DNA from: Desulfomonile tiedjei DSM 6799
GTDB lineage: Bacteria > Desulfobacterota > Desulfomonilia > Desulfomonilales > Desulfomonilaceae
Reading direction: 5' to 3'
Length of the DNA stretch: 64,000 nt
Assembly (NCBI RefSeq): GCF_000266945.1
Contig: NC_018025.1
Location: 5,460,001 to 5,524,000, forward strand
This document shows positions 1 through 8,615 of this stretch, in pieces. Numbering within the stretch: position 1 is the first letter of the stretch; each line of letters opens with the position of its first letter. Both the position numbers and the translations under genes were made by a program. The notes beneath the pieces were generated by a model, which saw only the letters and a program-made list of their open reading frames with translations, ran no database searches and was not told the origin of the DNA.

Positions 1-222
1 GGGTCCGCTTGTATTTCTCGTTCGCTGAAGGTCTCTCATGTGATGTTGGCCATGGGAATCGATGCAGGAAATGCGCAGGGCTCGCTGCTGTTCACGTTGG
101 GCAAAGACAATACGAATGAAGACGTGGACGAAGTCGTACGAATCCTGCCGCCTATCGTGCAGAAATTGAGAGATATGTCGCCTCTGTACAAGAGAACAAC
201 CAAGTTCAAGGCGATAGGTTGA
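1..222 (+). CDS. nifS: Cysteine desulfurase NifS, C-terminal part
   Basis: This is the 3' end of a PLP-dependent cysteine desulfurase, which takes sulfur from cysteine to feed Fe-S cluster assembly. The reading frame is open from base 1. It begins with GSACIS, the active-site loop whose Cys carries the persulfide, and goes on through SHVMLAMG and VVRILPPIVQKLR to MSPLY, a typical NifS/IscS ending. Only about 73 residues are in the window and the gene begins upstream. The nifU scaffold gene follows 91 bp downstream on the same strand, which supports the assignment. The family call is firm; NifS rather than IscS rests on the MSPLY tail and the NifU neighbour. Confidence 0.9.
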   Translation, partial: GSACISRSLKVSHVMLAMGIDAGNAQGSLLFTLGKDNTNEDVDEVVRILPPIVQKLRDMSPLYKRTTKFKAIG

Positions 223-313
223 GCTACTACGGGTTCGGTTTCTCGCTGAGAACCGCAATCCGAACAAAAAAAATCCGGTTCTTATGGGCCGAAGCATCCA
301 GGGGGTGTGCGGT

Positions 314-802
314 ATGTATAGCGATGTGGTGATGGATCATTTCAAGAATCCTCGCAATGTGGGTGAGATTCCGGACGCGGATGGTGTCGGCGAAGTGGGA
401 AATCCAGCGTGCGGCGACATTATGGCATTCTATATCAAGGTAAATAATAACGTTTTGGAAGACGTGAAGTTCAAGACGTTCGGATGCGGCGCGGCTATCG
501 CCGTATCGAGCATGGTGAGCGAAATGGCCAAAGGCAAGACCCTTGACGAAGCGATGCAGATTTCTAACAAATCGGTTATCGACGCGCTCAACGGTCTTCC
601 CAAGAAAAAACACCATTGCTCGAATCTAGGAGCTGATGCCCTTCATCGCGCAATCGAGGATTACAGATCCAAGCAACAGGGAAAGATCGCAGAGAGACCG
701 CTTGACGGCCCCGAAGTGTGCTCCTGCCCGGTTTGCGACGTGAACGATCCGGAAGAAGCGCCGTACTGCAGCTCGGTTTGTGAACGAACCACGGGAAAAT
801 AA
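314..802 (+). CDS. nifU: NifU/IscU-type Fe-S scaffold with Cys-rich tail
   Basis: Scaffold on which Fe-S clusters are built with sulfur from the upstream desulfurase. The 162-residue product has the three conserved cluster cysteines: Cys33 in NPACGD, Cys58 in FGCGAA and Cys102 in HHCSNL. The ATG at 314 has a GGGGGTG Shine-Dalgarno (SD) sequence; an in-frame ATG at 284 would add ten residues that do not look like the family. The last 30 residues carry five more cysteines (136, 138, 141, 152, 156), a tail not found in classical IscU and possibly a second metal site. It lacks the NifU ferredoxin-like middle domain and the Nfu domain, so it is IscU-sized plus a tail. Confidence 0.92.
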   Translation: MYSDVVMDHFKNPRNVGEIPDADGVGEVGNPACGDIMAFYIKVNNNVLEDVKFKTFGCGAAIAVSSMVSEMAKGKTLDEAMQISNKSVIDALNGLPKKKHHCSNLGADALHRAIEDYRSKQQGKIAERPLDGPEVCSCPVCDVNDPEEAPYCSSVCERTTGK

Positions 803-1030
803 ACCTGTCATCCTGATTTCAAGTTGAGGAAGAGAATCGGAGAGGGATTTTTTTGTGATTCCGCGTTCTAGCGTGAACTCTCCGAATCCTCGCTTGTATG
901 TCAAGTCTGCTCATCGTACAGATTCGCAATCAAAGAGGTAAAACGGGGGAAAACACTTCTTTCAAGGAGGGTTTCCCTAGCTATTATACTGGCTTGCAGC
1001 AAGATATTTCTCATTGAGGCGTTGGACTGA

Positions 1031-1203
1031 TTGCCAAAAAATTCTGACGTTTATCTCACACGGTTCAATTCAACATATCGGTGGGGACCAGCGTCCCTGC
1101 CGGTCCATTCTATTGATTTAATTTATTATATTGAAGATGTGCCGGCACGGAGGCACGGCACCCACCAATATTTCTATTTTCAATCGGACACTAATTTTGG
1201 CAA
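1031..1203 (+). repeat. Family A MITE-like element, copy A1
   Basis: A 173-bp element bounded by inverted ends: TTGCCAAAAAATT on the left, AATTTTGGCAA on the right. Inside are two hairpins, one around GCGTCCCTGCCGG and one of the form GTGCCGG...GGCAC. It matches copies at 49609, 52726 and 59205, plus reversed copies near 9954 and 11428. It has no coding capacity, so it must be moved by enzymes encoded elsewhere, if it moves at all. It contains an unoccupied copy of the IS110 target core (1092-1103). Confidence 0.8.
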
Positions 1204-1204
1204 T

Positions 1205-1325
1205 TGCGGTACCACGGACCTACAGGGTAAGTCCGTGGTACCCAAGATTGACATTTGGGCCCGGATACAGGGGTGCCACTGACCTGCGGAGTCAGGTCAG
1301 TGCGGTTAGCATCTTGAATGCAAAA
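1205..1325 (+). repeat. Family C hairpin repeat, copy C1
   Basis: A run of short hairpins directly after element A1: an ACGGAC...GTCCGT stem, then the conserved GGATACAGGGGTGCCACTGA and a TGACC...GGTCA stem. Related copies lie at 11292-11424, 50152-50223 (reversed) and 51738-51849. A and C are adjacent here and again near 11424, so they may form a composite unit. Confidence 0.65.
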
Positions 1326-1373
1326 TGGTGATACTGCTTTTGAAAGCGCATTTGTATCAGTTCCTCTACACAA

Positions 1374-2738
1374 TTACCGAACTGATACTCCGCAATTCTT
1401 TGTCCATGCTTGAGCTGCCATCTGAATCGGATCCCAGGGGCTACTCAGAGGCGGAGTATAGCTCAAATCGAGATCGCTCAACTGCTCGACCGTCAAGTTA
1501 CTGAAAAGCGCTGCAGCAACTATATCAACTCGTTTAGATATCTCAGACTTGTAATGTCCGAGAATCTGAGCACCCAGCAGCCTGTGGGTGTTCCGATCGC
1601 CGGTAATGCGGATAATTATCTTCTCAGCACCGGGATAGTACACCTTGTGATCCCAGGTTTCGAAGTAATCGGTGAAGGGATCGAATCCTTCGTCTCGAGC
1701 TTCACTATCACGAAGCCCTGTGCGAGCCGCCACCAGATCGAATATTTTAACAGCCTGGGTGCCGAGAGAGCCAGCGAACTCACGATTGCCGCCCGCTGCG
1801 TTTTCACCTGCTATGCGCCCCTGTTTGTGAGCTGTAGTTCCCAGCGGAAGATACGTGTACTTCTTTAGAAGATTGTGCCAGGTTTCTACACAGTCCCCGG
1901 CTGCATAGATGTCCGGAACATTGGTTTCCATGCGCCGATTCACTTTAATAGCGCCCTTCAGCCCTGTTTCAATACCGGCTCCTGCAGCCAGTGTAGCGGA
2001 AGGTCTGCATCCTACCGCCACAAGCACCATATCGGCATTGGTGCTGAATCCTTTTGAGCCTTTCACGGTTAAGCTCTTTCCGCTGGCTTCGATGGACTCT
2101 ATTCCCACTCCGGTGGCGACATTTACTCCGTGCCGCTCCAATTCTGCAGCGACTTTTTCCCCCAATATCTCGTCCACGGTCGTGAGGACCGTACTTGCAA
2201 ACTCCACAACCGTCACGGATAGTCCTCGAAGAATCAGTGCATCAGCCATTTCCATGCCGATGTAACCGCCACCGACGACGAGTGCTGACTGCGGATGGTG
2301 TTCTGTCAGCCACGCATGGACTGCAAAGCTGTCGTCCATCCATCTCAGGAGAAAGACACCCGGTAAATCCATGCCTTTAATATTGGGTTTAATGGATTCC
2401 GCACCGGTCCCTATAACGAGCTTGTCGTAGTGCAGCTCTCTCGTTTTTCCATCAGTATCGACGACCTGAACAAGCTTCTTTTTCGGATCTATTGTCTCAG
2501 CCCGGTGATCCATAACGAGTCGAATTCCCGCCTGTTCGATTTCCTCTTTTGTTCTGTGGGCAAGATTTCGCCAATCAGTCACTTCTCCACTCAAGTAGAA
2601 GGGCAGACCGCAAATGCTGAAATTGGGATACCTGTCGGCAATAATGAGAGTCGGCTCGATTTCAGGGTCTATTTCGCGTGACCTGAGAGCCGCGCTGATT
2701 CCTGCATCGCTTCCACCAATGATGATGAGGTTTTTCAT
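1374..2738 (-). CDS. CoA-disulfide reductase/NADH oxidase-like flavoprotein
   Basis: FAD- and NAD(P)H-dependent oxidoreductase of the pyridine nucleotide-disulfide family, in the CoA-disulfide reductase/NADH oxidase/peroxidase branch. The product of about 454 residues begins MKNLIIIGGSDAG, an FAD-binding dinucleotide fold. FSICGLPFY holds the single redox cysteine typical of this branch, VVGGGYIGME is the NAD(P)H fold, and IYAAGDC is the second FAD motif. A C-terminal dimerisation domain follows. The ATG at 2738 has an AGAGGA SD; a longer frame from 2762 lacks one. The gene stands alone and converges with nifU. The substrate (CoA disulfide, O2, peroxide or polysulfide) cannot be told from sequence. 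Confidence 0.85.
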   Translation of the reverse strand: MKNLIIIGGSDAGISAALRSREIDPEIEPTLIIADRYPNFSICGLPFYLSGEVTDWRNLAHRTKEEIEQAGIRLVMDHRAETIDPKKKLVQVVDTDGKTRELHYDKLVIGTGAESIKPNIKGMDLPGVFLLRWMDDSFAVHAWLTEHHPQSALVVGGGYIGMEMADALILRGLSVTVVEFASTVLTTVDEILGEKVAAELERHGVNVATGVGIESIEASGKSLTVKGSKGFSTNADMVLVAVGCRPSATLAAGAGIETGLKGAIKVNRRMETNVPDIYAAGDCVETWHNLLKKYTYLPLGTTAHKQGRIAGENAAGGNREFAGSLGTQAVKIFDLVAARTGLRDSEARDEGFDPFTDYFETWDHKVYYPGAEKIIIRITGDRNTHRLLGAQILGHYKSEISKRVDIVAAALFSNLTVEQLSDLDLSYTPPLSSPWDPIQMAAQAWTKNCGVSVR

Positions 2739-3788
2739 TCTTTCCTCTTCTGATACTCTCAAATCCTCAAATCACCGAGAATGAAAGTCTTCGTCTGAGG
2801 CGCATATTCAATCATATAAGGATTAGCTTTTGGCTAATGCTCGCGCACTATGAAAAAACTTTGTCTCTGAATTTGAAAGGCACATTTACAGAACTTATTC
2901 AGACACGAAATTGGATGGACGGATCGAAACGTCGATCCGTTCAAGTCCTGCAATATATGAGATCCTAAATGTAGCACGGCTCAGCATTCAAAGAGATAAG
3001 ATCTGGAAAAACCGTCTTGCAACCCCGCGTCTGGGAGGCCAGAGCCTCCAGGAACCTTTCTTACAAATGGATTGTGCCCTTAAGCTCGGCTAGTATCTCA
3101 GCTTTGCATTTGACGCCAATCGGCTCAAGGCTCGGAAGTCCCGAAAGGGACGAACCATGAGTAGCCACGGGTGCAAGAAACTGTCTCAAAAGTCGAAATT
3201 TGTCCCAGATCGTGGCACGAAGTTCTCATCATTTTCACGGCCTGATTGTAGGGGCGCCCCTTGTGGGTGCCCGGTAGTGACCGGCCTCCGTGCCGGTCAT
3301 TGCGGGAGGGCAGGCACGAAACCTGCCCCTACAAGGATGATGAATCGTGGCACGATGTGTTGTGCATTCAAGATTTTTGAGACAGTTTCGCAAACCCGTG
3401 GGCAGCAGCGCCATATCATAAAGGATTGGACCCTGAAAGGGGCCCACCATTGGTCCCATCTGGGTTCAAATTGAATGATGGTAGACCCCACCAGGGTCTT
3501 CACCGTTTGGTTTTGCTATCTTTCTTTTCCATGGGTTGCACCCATGGCTACCATTTGGATCGTCCCGCTGGGGCTCCCGGTCGGCACGTCTCAGCAACAC
3601 GATAGTTGAGCTAAAGGAACAATCCTTTTACAAAAAAGGTTCCCGGATATTACTGCCTTGAATGGGAGTTGGCATGAAGCAGTATGGCAGGATACTATTG
3701 TGACCGCTTGCCTGACGTTCCATTCCAGAGTATTTTTTGCGAACGATCGGCGACCGCGAAAGATTGCATCGTCTCTTGGGAGGGCAAA
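2739..3788. other. 1-kb gene-free repeat region
   Basis: No supported gene. Bases 2739-3140 look unstructured, and a 60-residue frame at 2911 has no coding features. GTAGCCACGGGTGCAA (3161-3176) and TTGCACCCATGGCTAC (3537-3552), together with their GGGACGA flanks, form a diverged inverted pair 360 bp apart. Family B sits inside this pair, which suggests an older repeat split by a newer one. Bases 3590-3788 hold the presumed leader of the next gene. Confidence 0.5.
3178..3388. repeat. Family B MITE-like element
   Basis: A 211-bp element with perfect 14-bp inverted ends: AAACTGTCTCAAAA at 3178-3191 and its complement at 3375-3388. Inside are two further hairpins: TGTAGGGGC at 3249 against GCCCCTACA at 3324, and GACCGGC...GCCGGTC around 3279-3298. 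No open frame is credible. A fragment of its right end recurs at 10187-10230. The transposase that recognises these ends is not in the window. Confidence 0.8.
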
Positions 3789-4031
3789 ATGACTGAACCC
3801 AAATGGAATGTGGAAAAGATTCACAAGGAAGTCTATGACGCACGAACAAAGCTGTTCGTCATCTTGAAGGTGCTGGAGACAGGAAGCATCAATTTCAAAG
3901 AGCATGCGGAATGGGCTCTCGTTGTGCGGCCGCTGCTCAAAGAAATCTCTGAGTTTTCGGGAAAAATAGAAGAATTGATGGGTGACCAGGAATCCATGGT
4001 GGTGGAAACGGAGATTACCGAGACTCAATAG
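3789..4031 (+). CDS. Small helical protein of unknown function
   Basis: An 80-residue, charged, probably all-helical protein starting MTEPKWNVEKIHKEVYDARTK. I recognise no domain. The ATG at 3789 follows GGGAGG at a good distance; a frame from 3684 has no such signal and reads through what looks like leader. It has no signal peptide or membrane segment. The gene is single, converges with the Tyr/Gln-rich secreted-protein gene and is separated from it by a terminator hairpin. Confidence 0.55.
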   Translation: MTEPKWNVEKIHKEVYDARTKLFVILKVLETGSINFKEHAEWALVVRPLLKEISEFSGKIEELMGDQESMVVETEITETQ

Positions 4032-4044
4032 GGCTGGAGAACTG

Positions 4045-4072
4045 AAAAAGGGGAGCCATATTGGCCCCCCTT
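4045..4072 (-). terminator. Rho-independent terminator
   Basis: Stem AAGGGGAGCC/GGCCCCCCTT (9 of 10 pairs) with loop ATATT. Read on the minus strand it is followed by five Ts. It lies 24 bp beyond the stop codon of the Tyr/Gln-rich protein gene and should end that transcript. Confidence 0.8.
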
Positions 4073-4095
4073 ATGCATCCATTAAAACCGTGCTA

Positions 4096-5103
4096 TTACC
4101 TGCCCCATTGAAACTTCTTCTGGCCTGATTGGGACTCGGATTCAGCCTGGCTACTGATGGTCGGTCGGGTTGAGGATCCCTGGAACGAGCCCGGTTCCGC
4201 ACCGATAGATGCCGGTTTTTCCTGTTTTCCCCATTTCATGGCAGGTGTCTCTTCAGGTGCATCCTGTTTTCCCCATTTCATGGCGGGACGTTCAGCAGGA
4301 GCATTTCCTGAGCGCAGGTTTGCGCTGGATTCCTCTTTGCCCCACTTTATTCCTCGACGTTCAGGCGGGGGAGGAGTGGCTTCAGGAGACTGACGGACTA
4401 TATTGCGTTTCACTCTCTTGGGAGTTTGAATCGCCATAGATTGACCGCCATTGGGCGCTCTTCTTTCCTCTTGTACTCCGGGATTCATGGGAGCAGCAGC
4501 TCGAGGAGCAGGAGCCGGCGCCGCCTGTTGGGTTCGTGTCTCTTCCGGATAGCTTTCACTGCCATCCCAGTAGATCTCGCTTTTCACCAGTTCATTGTCA
4601 GAAGGCGTGATGGACGGCCGCGCGCTGGTTGTATACTGTCTGGAATTGACCTCAGGGGTGCCGTATTGGACCGCTTCAGCTCGGCCTCTCCGGGCGCCCG
4701 GTCGACCTTGGACTCCAGGGCGCGGAACAGCACTACCGTAAGAAGAATAATCAGGATAGGCTCCGTACTGGCCGTAATTCTGGTATGCCGCCTGATTCTG
4801 ATTGGCGGGTTGTCCGTACTGCTGTCCATACTGCTGACCGTAATACTGCTGTTGTTGAGGAGTGAGATACTGCTGCTGGCCGTATTCCTGTCCGTACTGC
4901 CCATATTGTCCGTATTGCTGTTGCCCGTACTGCTGTCCGTATTGACCATAGGAAGGTTGCGTCTGACCGTACTGTCCATAGGCGGCCTGTGGATTGTAAC
5001 CCTGCCCTGGATACGATGTGCCGTAATACCCTTGCCCAATAGCCGATCCAGTAAAGCCCGCGAGAAGAACCGCTATGGAGAGCGCGATAACCAAACCTTT
5101 CAT
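4096..5103 (-). CDS. Secreted Tyr/Gln-rich protein with WGK repeats
   Basis: A 335-residue protein with a Sec signal peptide (about residues 1-23). Residues 24-120 are a low-complexity run built on YGQ, QQY and GQ units, similar in composition to prion-like or sticky extracellular domains. A disordered Pro/Arg/Ala part follows. The motif KWGK then occurs three times (residues 253-256, 276-279 and 290-293, as IKWGK or MKWGK), and the protein ends FQWGR. The spaced Trp-Gly-Lys motifs suggest a repeated docking or processing signal, but no family is recognised. The start is fixed by the signal peptide. A bidirectional-looking hairpin terminator follows. The function is unknown; a cell-envelope or matrix role is inference. 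Confidence 0.7.
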   Translation of the reverse strand: MKGLVIALSIAVLLAGFTGSAIGQGYYGTSYPGQGYNPQAAYGQYGQTQPSYGQYGQQYGQQQYGQYGQYGQEYGQQQYLTPQQQQYYGQQYGQQYGQPANQNQAAYQNYGQYGAYPDYSSYGSAVPRPGVQGRPGARRGRAEAVQYGTPEVNSRQYTTSARPSITPSDNELVKSEIYWDGSESYPEETRTQQAAPAPAPRAAAPMNPGVQEERRAPNGGQSMAIQTPKRVKRNIVRQSPEATPPPPERRGIKWGKEESSANLRSGNAPAERPAMKWGKQDAPEETPAMKWGKQEKPASIGAEPGSFQGSSTRPTISSQAESESQSGQKKFQWGR

Positions 5104-5280
5104 TCTGACTCCTTTGCTCCATCCGCTACATTGGCGGAAAAAGTTGAGCTAAAACCATGATATGAAGAAACTTGGAGAATTTTCTTGAAATTTTAAAGAA
5201 TTCAGCCGAAAAAATCAAGCTGGAATTTTGAAAGCATTGCAGGATTGACTTATCCTGGTTTCGAGGTTAGGTTCGCCTCT

Positions 5281-6078
5281 ATGAAAATCGCGCATGTCTC
5301 GGACCTGCATTTCGGCCGAAGGACTTCCCTGGAGAAGCTCCAGTTCTTGCGACAAGATCTTCTTGAGCAATCGCCGGAACTGCTCGTACTTACCGGTGAT
5401 ATAACCGACAGAGGCACAATATCTCAGTTTCGTTGGGCTCACGATTTCTTGCAGTCACTGGAAATCCCTTATATCAGCATACCGGGGAATAGAGAAATCG
5501 GCATCTCTGCTGTGTGGGAATGGATGTTTCCATTTCTGGGCATGAGGCGCTATTCCAAATTTTTCGGTCCGGCAGATCGCGTAACGCACTTCAAGAACGA
5601 TCATAACATACTGTTTATAGGTATCAATTCCGTTCACTCGTTTCCTTCATGGCCCGGTAAAATAAACCGGGACACGCGATATTGGCTAAAGGCTTTTGCA
5701 GCGGAGCACGCGGATTATTTCAAGGTACTCTTCCTTCATCATCCGGTGATTCCTGTCATACGTGCTTCGTCTTTTTGGGCTCATGCGCTTTCGGATGCAG
5801 GGGAATTACTGAACATCAGTACTCAGGCCGGGATAGGATTAATTTTGCAGGGACACAAGCACAGATCCGCAGTAGTGGAACTTGGGTTTCCTCAGCGACA
5901 AGCAAAAGTCGTAGTCTCCTGCGGGGGAGCACCACTCATGTCACAATGGGACCCTTCATATCATCTCATAAATATACTAAACGGTTCACTGATAGTGCAT
6001 GTGCGGGAATGCACGGAGTCAGGATTCTCGGAATCGGGAGTGTATCACTTCAACATGAATGAGAATCCCGGTCTCTGA
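5281..6078 (+). CDS. Metallophosphoesterase (calcineurin-like)
   Basis: A 265-residue phosphoesterase of the calcineurin-like superfamily, which uses two metal ions. Metal-binding motifs appear in order: SDLHFG (Asp8, His10), LTGDITD (Asp40), GNRE (Asn70), FLHHP and GHKH. The usual GNHD/E motif reads GNRE, so the catalytic His next to Asn70 is an Arg. This may slow or change catalysis. The ATG at 5281 has a GAGG-type SD; an in-frame ATG at 5245 adds 12 residues ahead of the beta strand that normally begins the fold. There is no signal peptide, so it is cytoplasmic. The substrate is unknown. Its end overlaps the convergent tsaB gene by 29 bp. Confidence 0.85.
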   Translation: MKIAHVSDLHFGRRTSLEKLQFLRQDLLEQSPELLVLTGDITDRGTISQFRWAHDFLQSLEIPYISIPGNREIGISAVWEWMFPFLGMRRYSKFFGPADRVTHFKNDHNILFIGINSVHSFPSWPGKINRDTRYWLKAFAAEHADYFKVLFLHHPVIPVIRASSFWAHALSDAGELLNISTQAGIGLILQGHKHRSAVVELGFPQRQAKVVVSCGGAPLMSQWDPSYHLINILNGSLIVHVRECTESGFSESGVYHFNMNENPGL

Positions 6079-6751
6079 GCAAATCCCGTTTCTCTTCTGC
6101 ATCAGACCTCCGGATGTACACCGGGACGAGGGAATGGACCCGGTCCGCCTGTCCTCTTCGCAACCGTTCGCATGCAATGAGAGCACAGGCGGATGCCGAC
6201 GGATTAACGATTACATGCTGCGCATCCTTCCGGAGAAGGGCCATCAATCCAGCCGCAGCGGGTTCTCCCACGATCGCGGAAATGTTGGGTATTTCTGAGA
6301 TGAGTGTCTCCACTTCGGAAGACTTGATCAACGCCGGTCCGAAAATATATTCCAACAATTTGTTTTTCTTGTGAAATACGGCGACATACGTTTCGGCACG
6401 TCGTGCATCCAGCAAAGATATGCCCGTTTGATCTTCCTCCAAAACCTGCCATGCCTGAATTTCCAGGCTTGATACCCCCACAACGGGCATTTTCAGGACC
6501 GTGGCCATTCCCTTGATGCAGGCTATTCCGATGCGAATGCCTGAAAAGGAACCCGGGCCTGTGGCAACAGCCAAGCCGTCAAGCTGCCTGACGTCAATAT
6601 GTAAACGGTGCAGCAGGTCGCTGATTATGGGCACCAGGTTTTCCAGGTGCTCCCTTCCGGGAGGCAACACTACTTCTTCCAGGACGGAATCGCCCTGAGT
6701 TACGGCCACGCCCAGAGATGGGCTCGTGGAATGTACAGCCAGAATTCGCAC
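6050..6751 (-). CDS. tsaB: tRNA threonylcarbamoyladenosine protein TsaB
   Basis: Partner of TsaD and TsaE in making the t6A37 modification of ANN-decoding tRNAs. The 233-residue product begins MRILAVHSTSPSLGVAV, the ASKHA-type phosphate loop. It carries VATGPGSFSGIRIG, the family's hallmark, near residue 65. The length is normal. It lies 12 bp downstream of rseP on the same strand, so the two are probably co-transcribed. The 3' end overlaps the phosphoesterase gene tail to tail. Confidence 0.93.
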   Translation of the reverse strand: MRILAVHSTSPSLGVAVTQGDSVLEEVVLPPGREHLENLVPIISDLLHRLHIDVRQLDGLAVATGPGSFSGIRIGIACIKGMATVLKMPVVGVSSLEIQAWQVLEEDQTGISLLDARRAETYVAVFHKKNKLLEYIFGPALIKSSEVETLISEIPNISAIVGEPAAAGLMALLRKDAQHVIVNPSASACALIACERLRRGQADRVHSLVPVYIRRSDAEEKRDLLRDRDSHSC

Positions 6752-6763
6752 GTCAGCCGCCGG

Positions 6764-7837
6764 TTATGGTGCCAAAGTCCAGCCTTTGGTTATTATTCTG
6801 CTAATATCGTTATAGAAAACCAGCACCATGAGAAACACGATGAAAACCAGACCCACCTGGGTCGCGTATTCTCGCACTTTTCCTGTCACAGGGCGACGGA
6901 TCACGGCTTCAATAATGAAGAAGAAGAGGTGTCCCCCATCCAGAATGGGAATGGGAAGAAGATTGATGATTGCCAGGTTCACGCTGATGTAACTCAAAAG
7001 AAAGACAAAATTGAAAAACCCGGCCTTGAGACTTTCACCAGAAGCCTGGGCGATGGTTATGGGGCCGCTCAGCGCCTTTGCACTGATTTCACCTTTGACG
7101 AGCTTTACCAGCGTAATGCCCACCAGTTTGGTAAGATACCAGGTAAAGTACGCTCCCTCGGAAATAGACTCCAGAACCCCAAGTTTGGCGCTCGCGCCAG
7201 ATGGAGAAACGCCTATCTTCCCCGTGGGTTCTCCGAATAGGTCTTTTTGCTCGCCCAATGATGGCGTTACAGGAATCTCAAGTTCACGGTCACCTCGTTC
7301 CACGGTCAAGGTGACCTGTTTTCCGCCATTCTGCTCGATGATGGAGCGCATGTCGTCCCAGCGCCACACTTTTTCACCATTTATCGCCGTTACCTTGTCG
7401 CCTGTTTTGAGTCCGGCCTCCATAGCCGGGGTTCCCTCGATGACCTTGCCAACTTCGCTCAGGAGAACAGGCCATCCGGCCATATATCCGATACTGATCA
7501 GAACAAAGGCCAGGAGATAATTTGAAAGCGGACCTGCCAGGATTATCGCGGATCGTGCAAAGAGGGACTTGCTCGTGAAAGCTCTATTTTTTTCTTCAGG
7601 GGCAATTTCTTCCTCTTGTTCCGGATCTTCTCCAAGAAGCTTTACGTACCCGCCCAGAGGAATCCAGCTCAACATGTATTCCGTTTCGCCCCATTTCCGT
7701 TTTATGAGGGAAGGAGGAAAACCCAGCGAAAATTTCAGGACTTTAACCCCGGCCAGTTTGGCTATGATAAAGTGACCAAACTCGTGGACGAAAATCAACA
7801 CGCCGAGGAGTATGATGAATCCGAAGAAGTAGTACAA
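6764..7837 (-). CDS. rseP: Site-2 zinc metalloprotease RseP
   Basis: Intramembrane protease of the M50 family. In other bacteria it cuts anti-sigma factors and leftover signal peptides within the membrane. The 357-residue product has the zinc motif HEFGH (His18-His22) in the first membrane helix, one PDZ domain (about residues 115-205), and NLLPIPILDGGHL with the third zinc ligand in a late helix. Four membrane segments are visible. A single PDZ domain is common outside the Enterobacteria. tsaB follows closely, and no anti-sigma factor gene is nearby. Confidence 0.93.
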   Translation of the reverse strand: MYYFFGFIILLGVLIFVHEFGHFIIAKLAGVKVLKFSLGFPPSLIKRKWGETEYMLSWIPLGGYVKLLGEDPEQEEEIAPEEKNRAFTSKSLFARSAIILAGPLSNYLLAFVLISIGYMAGWPVLLSEVGKVIEGTPAMEAGLKTGDKVTAINGEKVWRWDDMRSIIEQNGGKQVTLTVERGDRELEIPVTPSLGEQKDLFGEPTGKIGVSPSGASAKLGVLESISEGAYFTWYLTKLVGITLVKLVKGEISAKALSGPITIAQASGESLKAGFFNFVFLLSYISVNLAIINLLPIPILDGGHLFFFIIEAVIRRPVTGKVREYATQVGLVFIVFLMVLVFYNDISRIITKGWTLAP

Positions 7838-7925
7838 TTGATGCCTCCGTGCCGGAATGTCATTAAGATTGAATTCCTAAGACAATTCCCTTTCCAAATC
7901 GTTCATATTCAATATAGAATCTTGT

Positions 7926-8615
7926 ATGGTGAAAACAAGCTCTTTCTTCCAAAAATCCGATATTCAAAGGGTCGGTATCCTGGGCGGCACATTCAATCCG
8001 CCACATCTCGGGCATCTCCGACTTGCAGAAGAAGTAGCGGAATTGCATGAATTATCCAGAATTTTATTCATGCCGAGTCTCATTCCGCCTCATAAGTACC
8101 ACCCCGAGATTGCATCACCGGAACACCGATTAGAGATGACCCGCCTGGCATGTCTCGGCAACGACCGCCTCGAGGTCTCGGACCTGGAAATCCGTCTCAA
8201 GGGACCTTCTTACACTATTAATACACTAAAGGCATTAAAGGAACAGAACCTGGAAACGTTTTTCATCATGGGGACGGACTCGTTGAAAGAAATTTCCACA
8301 TGGAAAGATTATCAGCAGCTTTTTGAACTATCTCATTTTCTTGTGGTAAAACGTCCGGGTACTGATTTCTTCTCAGCATGGAGGGAGACTCCGGAAAGCT
8401 TTAGGAATAAATTTACTCTATCCGGAGAATGCTTTGTGCACGAATCGTCCGGTATTCTCGTTCATTCGACGGTAGAAGGGCTCAATGTCTCGTCTACGAC
8501 TATCAGAAATCTGTTGAAACAGGGAAAGAGTATTCGTTATCTTGTTCCCGAATCTGTCAGATCATACATTTTAGAACATCGTTTGTATGAATCTCCAAAA
8601 ATAGGGGTTATATGA
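7926..8615 (+). CDS. nadD: Nicotinate-nucleotide adenylyltransferase
   Basis: Joins ATP with nicotinate mononucleotide to make deamido-NAD in NAD biosynthesis. The 229-residue product has the nucleotidyltransferase motif GGTFNPPHLGH near residue 20 and the second signature STTIRNLL near residue 195. The gene overlaps rsfS by an ATGA stop-start, a common pairing. It diverges from rseP with an 88-bp gap that should hold both promoters. Confidence 0.94.
   Translation: MVKTSSFFQKSDIQRVGILGGTFNPPHLGHLRLAEEVAELHELSRILFMPSLIPPHKYHPEIASPEHRLEMTRLACLGNDRLEVSDLEIRLKGPSYTINTLKALKEQNLETFFIMGTDSLKEISTWKDYQQLFELSHFLVVKRPGTDFFSAWRETPESFRNKFTLSGECFVHESSGILVHSTVEGLNVSSTTIRNLLKQGKSIRYLVPESVRSYILEHRLYESPKIGVI

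Larger units (their letters stand above)
803..1373. other. Gene-free gap with repeats
   Basis: There is no convincing gene between nifU and the convergent oxidoreductase gene. Bases 803-1030 hold only a loose inverted repeat (TCGGAGAG near 834 and CTCTCCGA near 880) around a short T-run, which may terminate nifU. From 1031 onward the gap is filled by a family A element, then a family C repeat, then fragments of the outer ends of family P. Confidence 0.6.

Noticed and set aside
2911-3093. 60-residue frame in the long gap
   Set aside because: No SD, no domain, no codon pattern like neighbouring genes; a chance frame.
4426-5160. 244-residue hydrophobic frame on the plus strand
   Set aside because: It is the complement of the repetitive Tyr/Gln-rich coding region; repeats of TAC/CAG give long open frames on both strands. 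It has no SD and no family match.
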